This document shows, piece after piece, positions 36,214 to 45,892 of a stretch of 64,000 bases of DNA (its first letter is position 1; each line of letters opens with the position of its first letter). A model generated the notes under the pieces. That model was given only the letters and a program-made list of their open reading frames with translations. It was not told where the DNA came from and searched no databases. Source of the stretch: Candidatus Paraprevotella stercoravium (GTDB lineage Bacteria; Bacteroidota; Bacteroidia; Bacteroidales; Bacteroidaceae); the NCBI GenBank assembly GCA_944320795.1, contig CALUIU010000002.1:1-64000 (forward strand). The letters are read 5' to 3'. Made by a program: the position numbers and the translations under genes.

Positions 36214-37425
36214 TCAATCGCCAGCCTGTTTTCGATAGCGGTTCGGAGTCAAACCGTCATGGCTCTGTACAAAAGCCCTGTGAAAAACAGAAGGCGAAGA
36301 AAAGCCGCAAAGCTCTCCCACCTGACCTACAGAAATATCCTTACGGTTGAGCAACATCCATTCTGCTTCGCGTATGCGATAATCACGAACGATATCACTG
36401 AAACTACCTCCAAAGCCTTCATTGAAAACCCTGGAAATATAGGTACGGTTCAACGGCAGGACAGCAGATACATCCATAAGCTTGAAATCGGGATTCAGAT
36501 AAGGCTTCTTCCGGACCATCCAAGCGGCCACCTCATTCTGATAATCGGGCAGTTTCTTGAGAAAAATGTTCTCGCCGCCCTGCATATCAGCCTGAAACGC
36601 GTCTCTCTGCTCATCGGGAAACTTGCCCTGTTCGGCTTTCTGGCAGGCGTTTTCCTCGTCCAAGGTTTCCTGAAAGAAATTCTCGCTGTAGGGATTGTTG
36701 TGAAACAGACCTTTATAAAGAGCGAAACAGAAAAAGGCTTGCACCATAAGGTTATGGAACATCAGACTGAACGGGGAGCTGTAGAAAAGCACCACGAAAT
36801 AGCCCACACCGATAAGCATGACCCAAACACCATAGCAACGTAACCAGGAAATATCCATATTATTGTCGTTGGAATAATTGTTACGGCACCACTGCCTGTA
36901 AAAATGCTCATAGCGCCAGGTCAAACGCAACAGGATGACAAGATAGAACACCACCGCAAGAGCCATAAAAAAACGGTAGCCCACGTTGAATTCGCCGAAA
37001 TGCCGCCAGAAATGAGCGAAACTCTGCAGCTTTACCGGCTCCTGACCCAGCAAGTGCAGAAAGACGACATAAACCAAAGTCACCACCAGATAGGGTAGCA
37101 GGATGAGACCCACCCGCTTCAGATTCAGCCAACCGGGGCGTACAATCTCCACAGGATAAAGCAACAGAAAAATCAGATACAGATTACCCACAATCAGCAC
37201 GAAGGGCTCCATCACATAAAAGCGGTTAAAACTCAAGAGGTGATTTTCAAGCAACTGCCCAAAAACCCGCGCCACATAAACAAGGCCCCATGTCACCATA
37301 ATGAGCGACAACAGCAAGCGGGAACGATTATTACGGCCGCGCAGAAAAAGCAAAGCCGCGCCCCCCAGACAAATGACCATGGACATGGTTTGCAGTGTCG
37401 GTAACAAAGTAGTATAATCAAACAT
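36214..37425 (-). CDS. Membrane-embedded AraC-family transcription regulator
   Basis: The start is the ATG at 37425 (403 residues); the TTG two codons earlier is not preferred. The first about 245 residues contain six or seven hydrophobic helices (for example TMSMVICLGGAALLFL, VLIVGNLYLIFLLLY and WVMLIGVGYFVVLFY). The last 100 form an AraC-type double helix-turn-helix: MDVSAVLPLNRTYISRVFNEGFGGSF and ISVGQVGELCGFSSPSVFHRAFVQSHDGLTPNRYR. It is therefore a one-component membrane regulator, probably sensing an envelope or lipid-soluble signal. Its position directly before the fimbrial operon, same strand, suggests that this operon is its target. Its own leader is more than 500 bases long and contains a dinucleotide repeat. 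Confidence 0.85.
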   Translation of the reverse strand: MFDYTTLLPTLQTMSMVICLGGAALLFLRGRNNRSRLLLSLIMVTWGLVYVARVFGQLLENHLLSFNRFYVMEPFVLIVGNLYLIFLLLYPVEIVRPGWLNLKRVGLILLPYLVVTLVYVVFLHLLGQEPVKLQSFAHFWRHFGEFNVGYRFFMALAVVFYLVILLRLTWRYEHFYRQWCRNNYSNDNNMDISWLRCYGVWVMLIGVGYFVVLFYSSPFSLMFHNLMVQAFFCFALYKGLFHNNPYSENFFQETLDEENACQKAEQGKFPDEQRDAFQADMQGGENIFLKKLPDYQNEVAAWMVRKKPYLNPDFKLMDVSAVLPLNRTYISRVFNEGFGGSFSDIVRDYRIREAEWMLLNRKDISVGQVGELCGFSSPSVFHRAFVQSHDGLTPNRYRKQAGD

Positions 37426-37679
37426 AATCAATCCAAATTTTTACATTCCTCAAAACAATACGAAAGGAAACAAGCAACAGCAACAAATTGCCGGAGTTTG
37501 AAGTCTTCAACGAACATCAACAGATATCCTTTGGAAAGGCCACACTTCATTCGATTTTTCAGAACGCACAAACAAAAATCTATGACAGATATTTTTTTTG
37601 AAAAGATACAAAAGCCACACCACACAGCTCATGCTGTAAGAACAGAGCTGATACAAAAAATAGCAGACTATATTATATA

Positions 37680-37717
<38 letters not shown>

Positions 37718-37969
37718 AAAAATCCCCGGTATAAGCAAATTCAAGGAATATTTTTCATTTACTTTAACATCAATAAATAAAACACGGAAAAATATCAAGG
37801 CATTTAAAATGCCTTTACCTATTTCTGAAAGCATAAACCTGATTGCCCTAGAAACCATCTGAACAAACGAGTAAACTTCCCTCATATTTCTTATCCTTAA
37901 AATACATAAAAACATCTGACAACCTCAGAAAAAGTTATACAGAAACTAACACCTTCATCTTTCTTGATG

Positions 37970-38001
37970 CAAAGATAAAGCTTACAAGAATATTGGACAA
38001 A
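37970..38001 (-). promoter_or_regulatory. Promoter reading toward the AraC-type regulator
   Basis: The minus strand has TTTG (38001-37998), exactly 20 bases, then TATCTTTG (37977-37970): a full match in both boxes with ideal spacing. The predicted start near 37963 gives a 538-base leader before the regulator's ATG, passing through the (TG)16 tract. No convincing gene lies in 37426-38132. Confidence 0.75.
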
Positions 38002-38132
38002 TTTTAAGGGAAATAAAATTAAATTTTAACAAAAAAAACTCCACCCGTTGCCTCTGGAGCAGTTTGAATCAACAGTTATAAAGGGGCAAAAGCTAAATCA
38101 TAGTCATCAAAACGTGTTTTTCAAGACTCAAG

Positions 38133-38171
38133 GAAAACCCGCAGAAAGAGTATGCCCTTACTCTTCCTGCG
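38133..38171 (-). terminator. Hairpin terminator of the CNNM/CorC gene
   Basis: CGCAG-a-AAGAGT (38140-38151) pairs with ACTCTT-c-CTGCG (38160-38171) with one mismatch and an eight-base loop. The minus strand continues GGGTTTTCC. The T-run is short. Confidence 0.6.
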
Positions 38172-38199
38172 AGTCCATATTTATGCTTAAATCTTCGGG

Positions 38200-39483
38200 T
38201 TATCCTTCCGGCTGACGGCGCTGTACCAACAGCTTGTCAATACGCGCCCCGTCCATATCCACCACTTCGAAAGAGAAATCCTTCCAGACCGTGGTTTCTC
38301 CACTCTGCGGGATATGCTCCAGCTGACTGATCACCAGTCCGGCAACCGTGGTATATTCGGCACTCTCATAGAGCTCTTCCGAATCAAAGTATTCCAGGAA
38401 GTCATACATCGGACACTGACCGTCGACCAGCCATCCGGGGGCCTCTTTCCGTTTCACGATGTAAGCCTCCTCACTACCCTCGTCGTTGACCGTACCTACC
38501 AGACCTTCGAGAATGTCCTTCAAAGTAATGATACCCGTACAGGCACCGAACTCATCACAAACCAGACCACGGCTCATATTCTGCGCTTTCATCAGCTCCA
38601 AAGCCTTGTACACACTCATACTTTCGTAAAAGTACATCGGCTTGCGAATGAGCGAACGCAGCGAAAAGTCCTTCTGTTCCAAGGTAAGCACCAGATCCTT
38701 CAGGGTGATGATACCCAACACATGATCCAACCCTCCGTCGGCAATGGGATATACTTCATAAAGATCCTGTTTGAGCACGGCGCGCACCTCGTCGGCCGTA
38801 TTGTTCACATCCAGCCAAACCAGATCTTTCTTATGCGTCATGATGGAATCGATCTTCAGATCGCCCATCAGGAACACACGCTCCACAATATCCTGCTCCA
38901 TGGGCTGCACCTCGCCTTCCTCGGTTCCCTCCTGAATGATGGATTTGATCTCTTCTTCGGTCACCTTGCTCTCAGAGGATTTGATACCCAGTAAATTGAA
39001 CATCACCGAAGTGCTCTTGGAAAGCAACCAGACAAAAGGTGAAGCGATTACCGAAAGCACATACATGGGCCGGGCCACAACCTTGGCCGCCTTCTCGGCC
39101 ACACTCAGTCCGATGCGCTTGGGAACCAGCTCACCAAAAATCAGAGTCAGGTAGGTCACGATAACAACAATCAGCGCCTGCGCGATTGTAAAAGCATAAA
39201 ACTCGGGAACTCCGACCTGTTTCATCCACTCACCGAATATCACCGCAATGGTGTTTCCGGAATAGATACCCGTAAGGATACCGATCAGCGTAATACCGAT
39301 CTGCACGGTAGAAAGAAAACGGTCGGGCTCATTGGCCAGTTTCAAAGCGGTCTGGGCGGACTTGTTCCCTTTCTTGGCATCGGTGGTCAGATTGGACTTA
39401 CGGGCAGAAATAAGGGCGATCTCCGACATGGCGAATACACCATTAAGCAGAATCAACCCGATTATAATCAATATTTCACTCAT
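38200..39483 (-). CDS. CNNM/CorC-family (hemolysin-type) transporter
   Basis: An inner-membrane protein of 427 residues. The N-terminal CNNM (DUF21) domain has four hydrophobic helices, starting IIIGLILLNGVFAMSEIALIS. A pair of CBS domains follows (SIMTHKKDLVWLDVNNTADEVR near 215 and IRKPMYFYESMSVYKALELM near 285). A C-terminal CorC_HlyC domain follows (GTVNDEGSEEAYIVKRKEAPGWLVDG ... TVAGLVISQLEHIPQSGE). Members are linked to Mg2+ or Co2+ efflux/tolerance and a few to haemolysis, so the substrate is not fixed. The calcium ATPase gene ends 14 bases upstream, so the two cation transporters form an operon, the ATPase first. Confidence 0.9.
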   Translation of the reverse strand: MSEILIIIGLILLNGVFAMSEIALISARKSNLTTDAKKGNKSAQTALKLANEPDRFLSTVQIGITLIGILTGIYSGNTIAVIFGEWMKQVGVPEFYAFTIAQALIVVIVTYLTLIFGELVPKRIGLSVAEKAAKVVARPMYVLSVIASPFVWLLSKSTSVMFNLLGIKSSESKVTEEEIKSIIQEGTEEGEVQPMEQDIVERVFLMGDLKIDSIMTHKKDLVWLDVNNTADEVRAVLKQDLYEVYPIADGGLDHVLGIITLKDLVLTLEQKDFSLRSLIRKPMYFYESMSVYKALELMKAQNMSRGLVCDEFGACTGIITLKDILEGLVGTVNDEGSEEAYIVKRKEAPGWLVDGQCPMYDFLEYFDSEELYESAEYTTVAGLVISQLEHIPQSGETTVWKDFSFEVVDMDGARIDKLLVQRRQPEG

Positions 39484-39497
39484 ATAACCTTCTTTCC

Positions 39498-42188
39498 TTA
39501 TTTATTCTTCAATTTCATGATCAAACGGGCTATCTCTCCGATCCAGAGCACCAGAGAAGAAGAGGCGATAATCACCAGCCAGTCTTCCCAAGGCAACGGC
39601 ACCACACTGAACATGGCTCCGCCAAAGGTCACAATCAGATACTGACCGACAAGGATCAGCAGAGCCACCCACAGGAAACTCTTGCACTGAGCCATTCCGG
39701 CAAAAGCCGAACCGCCGGTGAGATAAGCCTTGGCATTGAACATATTCCAGAACTGAAGCATCACAAAGAAACTGAAGAACCAGGACAGATCGTGCGGGGT
39801 AAGTCCTTCGGAAGCATGGAAATGCAACAGAAGGGCCATCAGCACGGCTACAAAAGCCAGACCGACACCGAATATGCGCCAGGTCATGGAACGCGAGATG
39901 ATAAAGTCACCATTGGCACCACTGCGGCGCGGCTTGTCCTTCATCACCTGCTCGGTAGGCGGCAGAGAGGCCAAAGCACCGGCGGCGAAGGTATCCATGA
40001 TGAGGTTCACCCAAAGCATCTGGGTGATGGTAAGCGGCGACTCGGTACCGAGCAGCGAACCGACCAGCACAATCAGACAGGCCGCCACATTGATGGTAAG
40101 CTGGAAGAGCAGGAAACGCTGGATGTTGCGGTAGAGCGAGCGTCCCCACATCACGGCACGGGTGATGCTTCCGAAAGAGTTGTCGATAATGGTTATGTCG
40201 CTGGCTTCCTTGGCCACCGAGGTTCCGTCGCCCATAGACAGACCAACCTGGGCGGCCTTCAACGCCGGAGCGTCGTTCGTTCCGTCACCGGTAACGGCCA
40301 CTACGGCATCTTTCTGCTGCAACAGCTGCACCAGTCGCTGTTTGTCGGTAGGACGGGCACGGCACATAATCTTCAGGTCGAGCACACGGTTCAGTGCCTC
40401 TTCGTCGGTAAGCGCCTCAAAATCCGGACCGGTAATGATATTGCGGTCGGTATCCTTCTCGGTCCAGATACCGATCTGACGACCGATCTCACGGGCGGTT
40501 CCCGGAGTATCGCCGGTAACGATCTTCACGGAAATTCCGGCATTCAGACAGCTCTTCACGGCAGCCGGAACATCCTGACGCACCGGATCGGAAATAGCTA
40601 CGATACCCATATAAGTAAGATCCAGGCCGGCAACAAGACGTCCGTTCTCATAAGGCGCTTCCGAATCGCCGGGCTTCAGAATCTGATAAGCGAATCCCAG
40701 GGTACGCATGGCCTGATTCTGATAACTGAGCAGCTGGGCCTCGATTTCGGCCTTGCATGACGACGGATCAACCAAAGCACCGTCGCGCGCCACTTTCTTG
40801 GAAAGTCCCAACACGATCTCCGGCGCTCCCTTGACATAAAGCACCTTGGCACCCAGCTGTGGCGAATCGACCACAGTAGCCATATATTTACGCTCTGTAG
40901 AGAAGGTGAGCTGGCTCACGACAGCCGCGTTCTCACGCAACTCCAGATAATCGCATCCCTGCGCATCCAGCCACAGCAACAGGGCGGCTTCGGTAGGATT
41001 GCCCAAGGTCTTGACTTTTCCGTCCTCCTTGTTCAGGTTGGCTGTAGAGTTTACGGCAATACCTTCGGCAATGGCCTTGCTCATCTCATCGTCGCCCAGC
41101 TTCTGGTCTTTCAGCGCAAAGAAACGGGTTTCGTAAATCTGCATCTGATTCTGGGTCAGCGTACCGGTCTTGTCGGTGCAGATCACCGTAGTGGCTCCCA
41201 TGGTTTCACAGGCATGCATCTTGCGCACCAGGTTGTTGGTCTTGAGCATACGGTTCATGCTCAGCGCCAGACTCAAGGTGACACTCATCGGCAAACCTTC
41301 GGGCACAGAAACCACAATCAGGGTTACCGCAATCATGAAGTGATTCAGAAGTTCGGACACAATCTCCATCCATCCGGCCGGGGCATTACCACCCAAGAAG
41401 GTTTTCAAGGTCAATACGATAAAGGTAATGGCCGCAATGGCATAACCGGCCTTGCTGATCACTCCGGCCAGTCCCTTGAGCTGGATCTGCAACGGTGTGT
41501 CAATATTGTTATCAATCTGCGAACCTTCGTATACCTTGCCATATCCGGTAGCGTCGCCTACCAGATCCACCTTCATCACTCCGTGACCGTCGACCACCGT
41601 CGTGCCGCGCATCACCACATTGGAAGGGTAAGTAGCCTCGTGATCAAAGTCAGCCTCAACGGTAGTCTTGCCGATCATCGGCTCACCGGTCAGAGTGGAT
41701 TCGTTCACCTGCAGCGACACCGCCTCGAGCAATGTACCGTCGGCCGGAATCTCCTCACCGGTATTCAACACGACAATATCGCCCACAACGACTTCCTTGC
41801 GGGTGATTTCCTGAATCTTACCGTCACGGATAACGGTTACAGGCACATCATCATTTACGGTGTTGAGCACATCGAACGCACGGTTTGCCTTCACCTCGAA
41901 GATGAACCCGGTCATACTGGCCAACAAAATAGCAAAGAAAATACCCAACGGTTCCAGAAAGGCGGCAAAACCGGCTTGTTCGGGGCCCCAGCAGTGCACG
42001 CCGGCAATAATCATGGACAAGCCCCATGCCACCAGAAGGATGCGGATTATAGGATCTTCAAATTTCTCCAGAAACTGCTTCCATAAAGAAACCTTTTCGG
42101 GAGGGGTCAATACATTCTCTCCAAATTTTTTCCTGTTTTCTTCGACTTCCTGAGAAGTCAGGCCTTGATAGGTCTGTTTTGTTTTCAT
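39498..42188 (-). CDS. P2-type calcium-transporting ATPase
   Basis: A P-type ATPase of 896 residues, PMCA-like. N-terminal cation ATPase domain (TYQGLTSQEVEENRKKFGENVL), two hydrophobic hairpins, actuator loop ESTLTGEPM, helix with VSVPEGLPMSVTLSLA (PEGL Ca2+-binding kink), phosphorylation site CTDKTGTLTQNQM, nucleotide-binding KGAPEI, hinge VTGDGTNDAPALK, and four to six C-terminal helices including NLIMDTFAAGALASLPP. The conserved N-x-x-M-D of helix 6 is present as NLIMDT. It would export Ca2+ from the cytosol in exchange for protons. It is first of a two-gene operon with the CNNM transporter. The 255-base upstream gap has no strong consensus promoter; a CAAAGATG at 42321-42328 (minus strand CATCTTTG) is a one-mismatch candidate -7 box. 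Confidence 0.93.
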   Translation of the reverse strand: MKTKQTYQGLTSQEVEENRKKFGENVLTPPEKVSLWKQFLEKFEDPIIRILLVAWGLSMIIAGVHCWGPEQAGFAAFLEPLGIFFAILLASMTGFIFEVKANRAFDVLNTVNDDVPVTVIRDGKIQEITRKEVVVGDIVVLNTGEEIPADGTLLEAVSLQVNESTLTGEPMIGKTTVEADFDHEATYPSNVVMRGTTVVDGHGVMKVDLVGDATGYGKVYEGSQIDNNIDTPLQIQLKGLAGVISKAGYAIAAITFIVLTLKTFLGGNAPAGWMEIVSELLNHFMIAVTLIVVSVPEGLPMSVTLSLALSMNRMLKTNNLVRKMHACETMGATTVICTDKTGTLTQNQMQIYETRFFALKDQKLGDDEMSKAIAEGIAVNSTANLNKEDGKVKTLGNPTEAALLLWLDAQGCDYLELRENAAVVSQLTFSTERKYMATVVDSPQLGAKVLYVKGAPEIVLGLSKKVARDGALVDPSSCKAEIEAQLLSYQNQAMRTLGFAYQILKPGDSEAPYENGRLVAGLDLTYMGIVAISDPVRQDVPAAVKSCLNAGISVKIVTGDTPGTAREIGRQIGIWTEKDTDRNIITGPDFEALTDEEALNRVLDLKIMCRARPTDKQRLVQLLQQKDAVVAVTGDGTNDAPALKAAQVGLSMGDGTSVAKEASDITIIDNSFGSITRAVMWGRSLYRNIQRFLLFQLTINVAACLIVLVGSLLGTESPLTITQMLWVNLIMDTFAAGALASLPPTEQVMKDKPRRSGANGDFIISRSMTWRIFGVGLAFVAVLMALLLHFHASEGLTPHDLSWFFSFFVMLQFWNMFNAKAYLTGGSAFAGMAQCKSFLWVALLILVGQYLIVTFGGAMFSVVPLPWEDWLVIIASSSLVLWIGEIARLIMKLKNK

Positions 42189-42375
42189 CTGTTTCTATTA
42201 TAATTTAAATAATGTATACCTTATAATATATGGGTCTACAAAATAAAAGAGATCAACGACATCTTGAAATATAAAAGAAACAATATTACAGAAATTAATA
42301 TACTTTAAACTCTAATGTAACAAAGATGTTACAAACGCCCCGACAGAAAGAGCGGGATAAATTCCGGTAGCATAT

Positions 42376-42414
42376 AGAAAAAAGAGGAATATCCTTTTGG
42401 GGGATACTCCTCTT
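42376..42414 (-). terminator. Terminator of the rubrerythrin gene
   Basis: AAGAGGA-a-TATCC pairs with GGATA-c-TCCTCTT around a short loop; on the minus strand it is followed by six T. Confidence 0.85.
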
Positions 42415-42443
42415 CTTGATTAAAGAATTATCTAAAGCATGAA

Positions 42444-42995
42444 TTATTTATCACCGAAGTAACGGTTGTACAAGCCCAGGAATCCACGACCGTGACGAGC
42501 CTCGTCCTTAGCCATTTCGTGAACTGTATCGTGGATAGCGTCCAGGTTCTGAGCCTTAGCCATCTTGGCGATCTCCATCTTGCCAGAGCAAGCGCCGCTC
42601 TCAGCTTCCATTCTCTTCTTCAGGTTGGTCTTGGTATCCCAAACCATGTCACCCAGCAACTCGCAGAAACGGGCAGCGTGATCAGCCTCTTCAAAAGCAT
42701 AACGCTTGAAAGCCTCAGCGATTTCAGGATAACCCTCACGGTCAGCCTGACGGCTCATTGCCAGATACATACCAACCTCAGTGCACTCACCTTCGAAGTT
42801 AGCGATCAGACCCTTCTTGATTTCAGGATCAACATCCTTAGCGATACCGATAACGTGCTCGGTAACAAATGTCAGTTCTGTATCTACCAATTCCTTGAAC
42901 TTATCAGCAGGAGCTTTACACTGTGGGCACTGTGCCGGAGCTTCATTACCTTCGTGAACATAACCGCAAACGGTACAAACAAATTTCTTAGCCAT
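42444..42995 (-). CDS. Reverse rubrerythrin (NADH peroxidase-type)
   Basis: Cytosolic non-haem di-iron peroxidase that reduces H2O2 to water. Unlike classical rubrerythrin, the rubredoxin-like domain is at the N-terminus ([21 protein letters not shown] with CPQCKAP, residues 3-30; four cysteines in two C-x2-C pairs). The four-helix ferritin-like domain follows, with ligand helices around [54 protein letters not shown] and [23 protein letters not shown]. The 183 residues fit the reverse rubrerythrins of clostridia and Bacteroidetes. It lies 53 bases downstream of a PerR-like gene and shares its promoter, so peroxide control is very likely. Confidence 0.92.
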   Translation of the reverse strand: MAKKFVCTVCGYVHEGNEAPAQCPQCKAPADKFKELVDTELTFVTEHVIGIAKDVDPEIKKGLIANFEGECTEVGMYLAMSRQADREGYPEIAEAFKRYAFEEADHAARFCELLGDMVWDTKTNLKKRMEAESGACSGKMEIAKMAKAQNLDAIHDTVHEMAKDEARHGRGFLGLYNRYFGDK

Positions 42996-43048
42996 TTTCT
43001 TTCAGTTTTTAGTTTAGTATTAATATGTTTACCTAATCCCTCAACAGA

Positions 43049-43471
43049 TCAGGATCTTTTCTTTTTACATTCAGAGCAATAGCCCTTGTAATATACATGA
43101 GCTTCGGTTATCTCAAAGCCACTCTCCTTTGTCGGACATCCCACATACATCTGCTCTTCGCTGAGCGGAAAGTCAAAAACCTTGCCACAATCCTTACACA
43201 GGAAATGAGCATGCGGAGTCACTACTCCGTCAAAACAAACCTTACGCTCATCAATAGTCAGCATCTGAGCTGCACCTTGCTCCGCAAACAACTTCAAGGT
43301 GTTGTATACCGTTGTCTTTGATAAAGTTGGTATCTCCTGATGCAGAGCCACATAAACTTCATCTACAGTAGGGTGCGTGTGGTGCTTCTGAAGATAATCC
43401 ATGATGGCGATTCGCTGAACGGACGGATGAATTCCATACTCTAATAATGTATTTAATGCACTATCCATCAT
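43049..43471 (-). CDS. Fur-family repressor, PerR-like
   Basis: A 140-residue metalloregulator. The N-terminal winged helix has GIHPSVQRIAIMDYLQKH and the recognition helix LSKTTVYNTLKLFAEQG. The dimerisation domain carries HAHFLCKDCGKVFDF and the C-terminal CSECKKKRS, the two C-x2-C pairs of the structural zinc site used by PerR and many Fur proteins. The gene is directly ahead of reverse rubrerythrin, the classical PerR target. It is therefore more likely a peroxide sensor than an iron regulator, though Fur, PerR and Zur cannot be fully separated by eye. It has a perfect promoter upstream; a Fur box could overlap it and cause autoregulation. Confidence 0.87.
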   Translation of the reverse strand: MMDSALNTLLEYGIHPSVQRIAIMDYLQKHHTHPTVDEVYVALHQEIPTLSKTTVYNTLKLFAEQGAAQMLTIDERKVCFDGVVTPHAHFLCKDCGKVFDFPLSEEQMYVGCPTKESGFEITEAHVYYKGYCSECKKKRS

Positions 43472-43513
43472 ATCGTCATTAATTAATTATAAACATGTAA
43501 TTATTACAAGTGC

Positions 43514-43545
43514 AAATATAGAATAAAACTAGGTTAACCACAAAT
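43514..43545 (-). promoter_or_regulatory. Promoter of the PerR-like/rubrerythrin operon
   Basis: The minus strand shows TTTG (43545-43542), a 20-base spacer, and TATATTTG (43521-43514): a full match with ideal spacing. The leader is about 36 bases. The rest of the 330-base divergent gap (43546-43766) is AT-rich with nothing else recognised. Confidence 0.75.
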
Positions 43546-43766
43546 AAAAAGAGAGTTTTTTCTTCTAAACCTTTCATTTTTTAGATTTGTTGTGTATTTA
43601 TCCGTATTCTTTACGTTTTTTGATTATAAAAATTAAAATGAAATATCTTCCGCATCATAGAAACAAGAAAATTATTGCCTCGGATAAACTTTCCCTTAAA
43701 CCTATTCCATAAAAGCCGGCAAACAACTATCTTTATGGAATATATGCAAGTTTCATTAAAATTACG

Positions 43767-43774
43767 TATCTTTG
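43767..43774 (+). promoter_or_regulatory. Promoter -7 element of nadE
   Basis: TATCTTTG matches TAnnTTTG fully, 27 bases before the ATG. TATG at 43743-43746 occupies the -33 position but is a poor match. Confidence 0.5.
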
Positions 43775-43801
43775 TATTATCATCAATAATCTACCATACA
43801 A

Positions 43802-45730
43802 ATGAATTACGGTTTTGTAAAAGTAGCTTCGGCTGTACCCAGTGTAAAGGTGGCCGACTGCAGGTATAACATCCTGCAAATAGAAAGCCTGATTGCCCAG
43901 GCGGAAGGCAAGGGCATTGAAGTGATCTGTTTTCCGGAATTAAGCATCACTGCCTATACTTGCGGCGACCTGTTTTCACAACAGCTGCTGCTTGATGAAG
44001 CAGAAATGGCTCTGATTTCCCTTTTGGACTTCACCCGTTCGCTGAACATTATTTCCATTGTAGGATTCCCCCTTCCCTACCGGGGCACCCTGCTGAACTG
44101 CGCCGCAGTAATCCAGAAAGGAAAGATACTGGGACTCGTACCCAAGACCTATCTGCCAAACTACAAGGAATTTTATGAACAACGGTGGTTTAGCAGCGGA
44201 ACAACCTTCCCGGACAGTTCTGTCAAGATCTGCGGCCAGCAGGTACCACTGGGAAATAACCTGATTTTCCAGTCATCCAACTTCAGCTTCGGCGTGGAAA
44301 TCTGTGAGGACGTGTGGGCTCCCATTCCTCCAAGCAGTATCGCCGCCTTGCGCGGAGCGGAGATTATCTTTAATCTGAGCGCCGACAATGAAGGTATCGG
44401 CAAACACCAATACCTGAAGTCTCTGCTGGCCCAGCAAAGCGCGAGATGCCTGTCGGGCTATGTATTCTCCGGATGCGGTTTCGGAGAAAGCAGCCAGGAT
44501 TTGGTTTTTGCCGGAAAAGCCTTCATCTATGAAAACGGCTCCTTGTTGTGTGAAGGAGAGCGCTTCTCTTTAAAAGAGCAATTAATCACAAGCGAGATAG
44601 ATGTGGAGCGCCTGCGCATGGAACGCCAGGTGAACACCACTTTTGCCGCAAACATGAACCAGTGTGACCTGTCGCAAGTGCGCTATATTGACACCGAACT
44701 GATTGTTCCCAAGGAATTCAAACTGAGCAGAACGTTTGATCCGTCGCCCTTTGTACCTAAGGGAGAAGCCTTAAACGAGCGCTGCAAGGAGATTTTCTCC
44801 ATCCAGACTCAGGGACTGGCAAAACGCCTTGTCCACACGCATGCACAGAACGTAATCGTCGGTATTTCCGGAGGACTGGACTCCACCCTGGCCTTGCTGG
44901 TATGCGTCAAGACATTCGACTTGCTGGGACTTTCCCGAAAAAATATCATCGGCATTACCATGCCGGGCTTCGGTACGACAGGACGTACTTACAACAATGC
45001 CATCAACCTGATGAAAGAGCTGGGCATCACCATCCGTGAAATCAGCATCAAGGAGGCTTGTCTGCAGCACTTCAAGGATCTGGATATCGATCCGAACGTA
45101 CACGACGTGACTTATGAAAACAGTCAGGCCCGCGAACGTACCCAGATTCTGATGGACGCCGCCAACCAAAGTAACGGCCTGGTTATCGGTACGGGCGATC
45201 TTTCCGAGCTGGCACTGGGATGGGCCACCTATAACGGCGACCATATGAGCATGTATGGCGTAAATGCCTCAATCCCGAAAACACTGGTACGCCATCTGGT
45301 GCATTGGGTAGCCATGCAGGAGATGGACGATACGTGTCGCGAAACATTGCTCGACATCATCGATACACCAATCAGCCCTGAACTGATTCCGGCAGACGAG
45401 AACGGAGAGATCCAGCAGAAAACCGAGGATCTGGTGGGTCCGTATGAGTTGCACGACTTTTTCCTCTATTATACGCTGCGCTTCGGCTTCCGTCCGGCCA
45501 AAATATACATGATTGCCCAGGAAGCATTCAAAGACAGCTATACGGACGAGGTCATCAAAAAATGGCTCACGATTTTCTTCCGCCGCTTCTTTGCCCAGCA
45601 GTTCAAACGCTCTTGTCTGCCTGACGGTCCGAAAGTGGGCAGCTGCTCGCTGAGTCCGCGCGGAGACTGGCGCATGCCGAGTGACGCTTCGTCGGCATCC
45701 TGGCTGGAAGAATGCGCTGCCTTGCAATAA
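43802..45730 (+). CDS. nadE: Glutamine-dependent NAD(+) synthase
   Basis: Amidates nicotinate adenine dinucleotide to NAD with ATP, using ammonia released from glutamine. It has 642 residues in two domains. The N-terminal nitrilase-fold glutaminase (1-270) has the catalytic triad Glu in ICFPELSITAY, Lys in LVPKTYLPNYKEFYEQRWF and Cys in GVEICEDVWAP. The C-terminal synthetase domain has the P-loop GISGGLDSTLALLV near residue 354 and NASIPKTLVRHL. The DFFLYYTLRFGFRPAKIY and RGDWRMPSDAS segments are typical of the long bacterial form. It completes the NAD route begun by nadC at 15.2 kb. It is monocistronic with strong terminator and promoter -7 box. Confidence 0.97.
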   Translation: MNYGFVKVASAVPSVKVADCRYNILQIESLIAQAEGKGIEVICFPELSITAYTCGDLFSQQLLLDEAEMALISLLDFTRSLNIISIVGFPLPYRGTLLNCAAVIQKGKILGLVPKTYLPNYKEFYEQRWFSSGTTFPDSSVKICGQQVPLGNNLIFQSSNFSFGVEICEDVWAPIPPSSIAALRGAEIIFNLSADNEGIGKHQYLKSLLAQQSARCLSGYVFSGCGFGESSQDLVFAGKAFIYENGSLLCEGERFSLKEQLITSEIDVERLRMERQVNTTFAANMNQCDLSQVRYIDTELIVPKEFKLSRTFDPSPFVPKGEALNERCKEIFSIQTQGLAKRLVHTHAQNVIVGISGGLDSTLALLVCVKTFDLLGLSRKNIIGITMPGFGTTGRTYNNAINLMKELGITIREISIKEACLQHFKDLDIDPNVHDVTYENSQARERTQILMDAANQSNGLVIGTGDLSELALGWATYNGDHMSMYGVNASIPKTLVRHLVHWVAMQEMDDTCRETLLDIIDTPISPELIPADENGEIQQKTEDLVGPYELHDFFLYYTLRFGFRPAKIYMIAQEAFKDSYTDEVIKKWLTIFFRRFFAQQFKRSCLPDGPKVGSCSLSPRGDWRMPSDASSASWLEECAALQ

Positions 45731-45771
45731 GGCATCCAAAAGCCAAAGAAAACATTTCCAGAATCAGATAT

Positions 45772-45830
45772 AAGAACACCGCCTGTTCATGGTACAAAAC
45801 ATCATGAAACAGGCGGTGTTCTTGTTTTTA
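45772..45830 (+). terminator. Terminator of nadE
   Basis: AAGAACACCGCCTGTTCATG pairs with CATGAAACAGGCGGTGTTCTT around a 10-base loop with one or two bulged A; it is followed by GTTTTTA. A second hairpin with CCCGTC/GACGGG arms at 45835-45882 lies just downstream, before the convergent yigZ-like gene. Confidence 0.9.
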
Positions 45831-45892
45831 CTTTCCCGTCAGTAATCGATAATTCTCCTGTCAATAATGAATTACCGACGGGATAATAATTT

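Noticed and set aside
37428..37625. 65-codon frame just before the AraC-type gene
   Set aside because: It starts with GTG, has an in-frame stop right upstream, overlaps the next gene's start, and has no recognisable domain or ribosome-binding site.
45835..45882. CCCGTC/GACGGG hairpin as terminator of the yigZ-like gene
   Set aside because: There is an imperfect stem but no T-run on the minus strand; on the + strand it lies behind the already strong nadE terminator.
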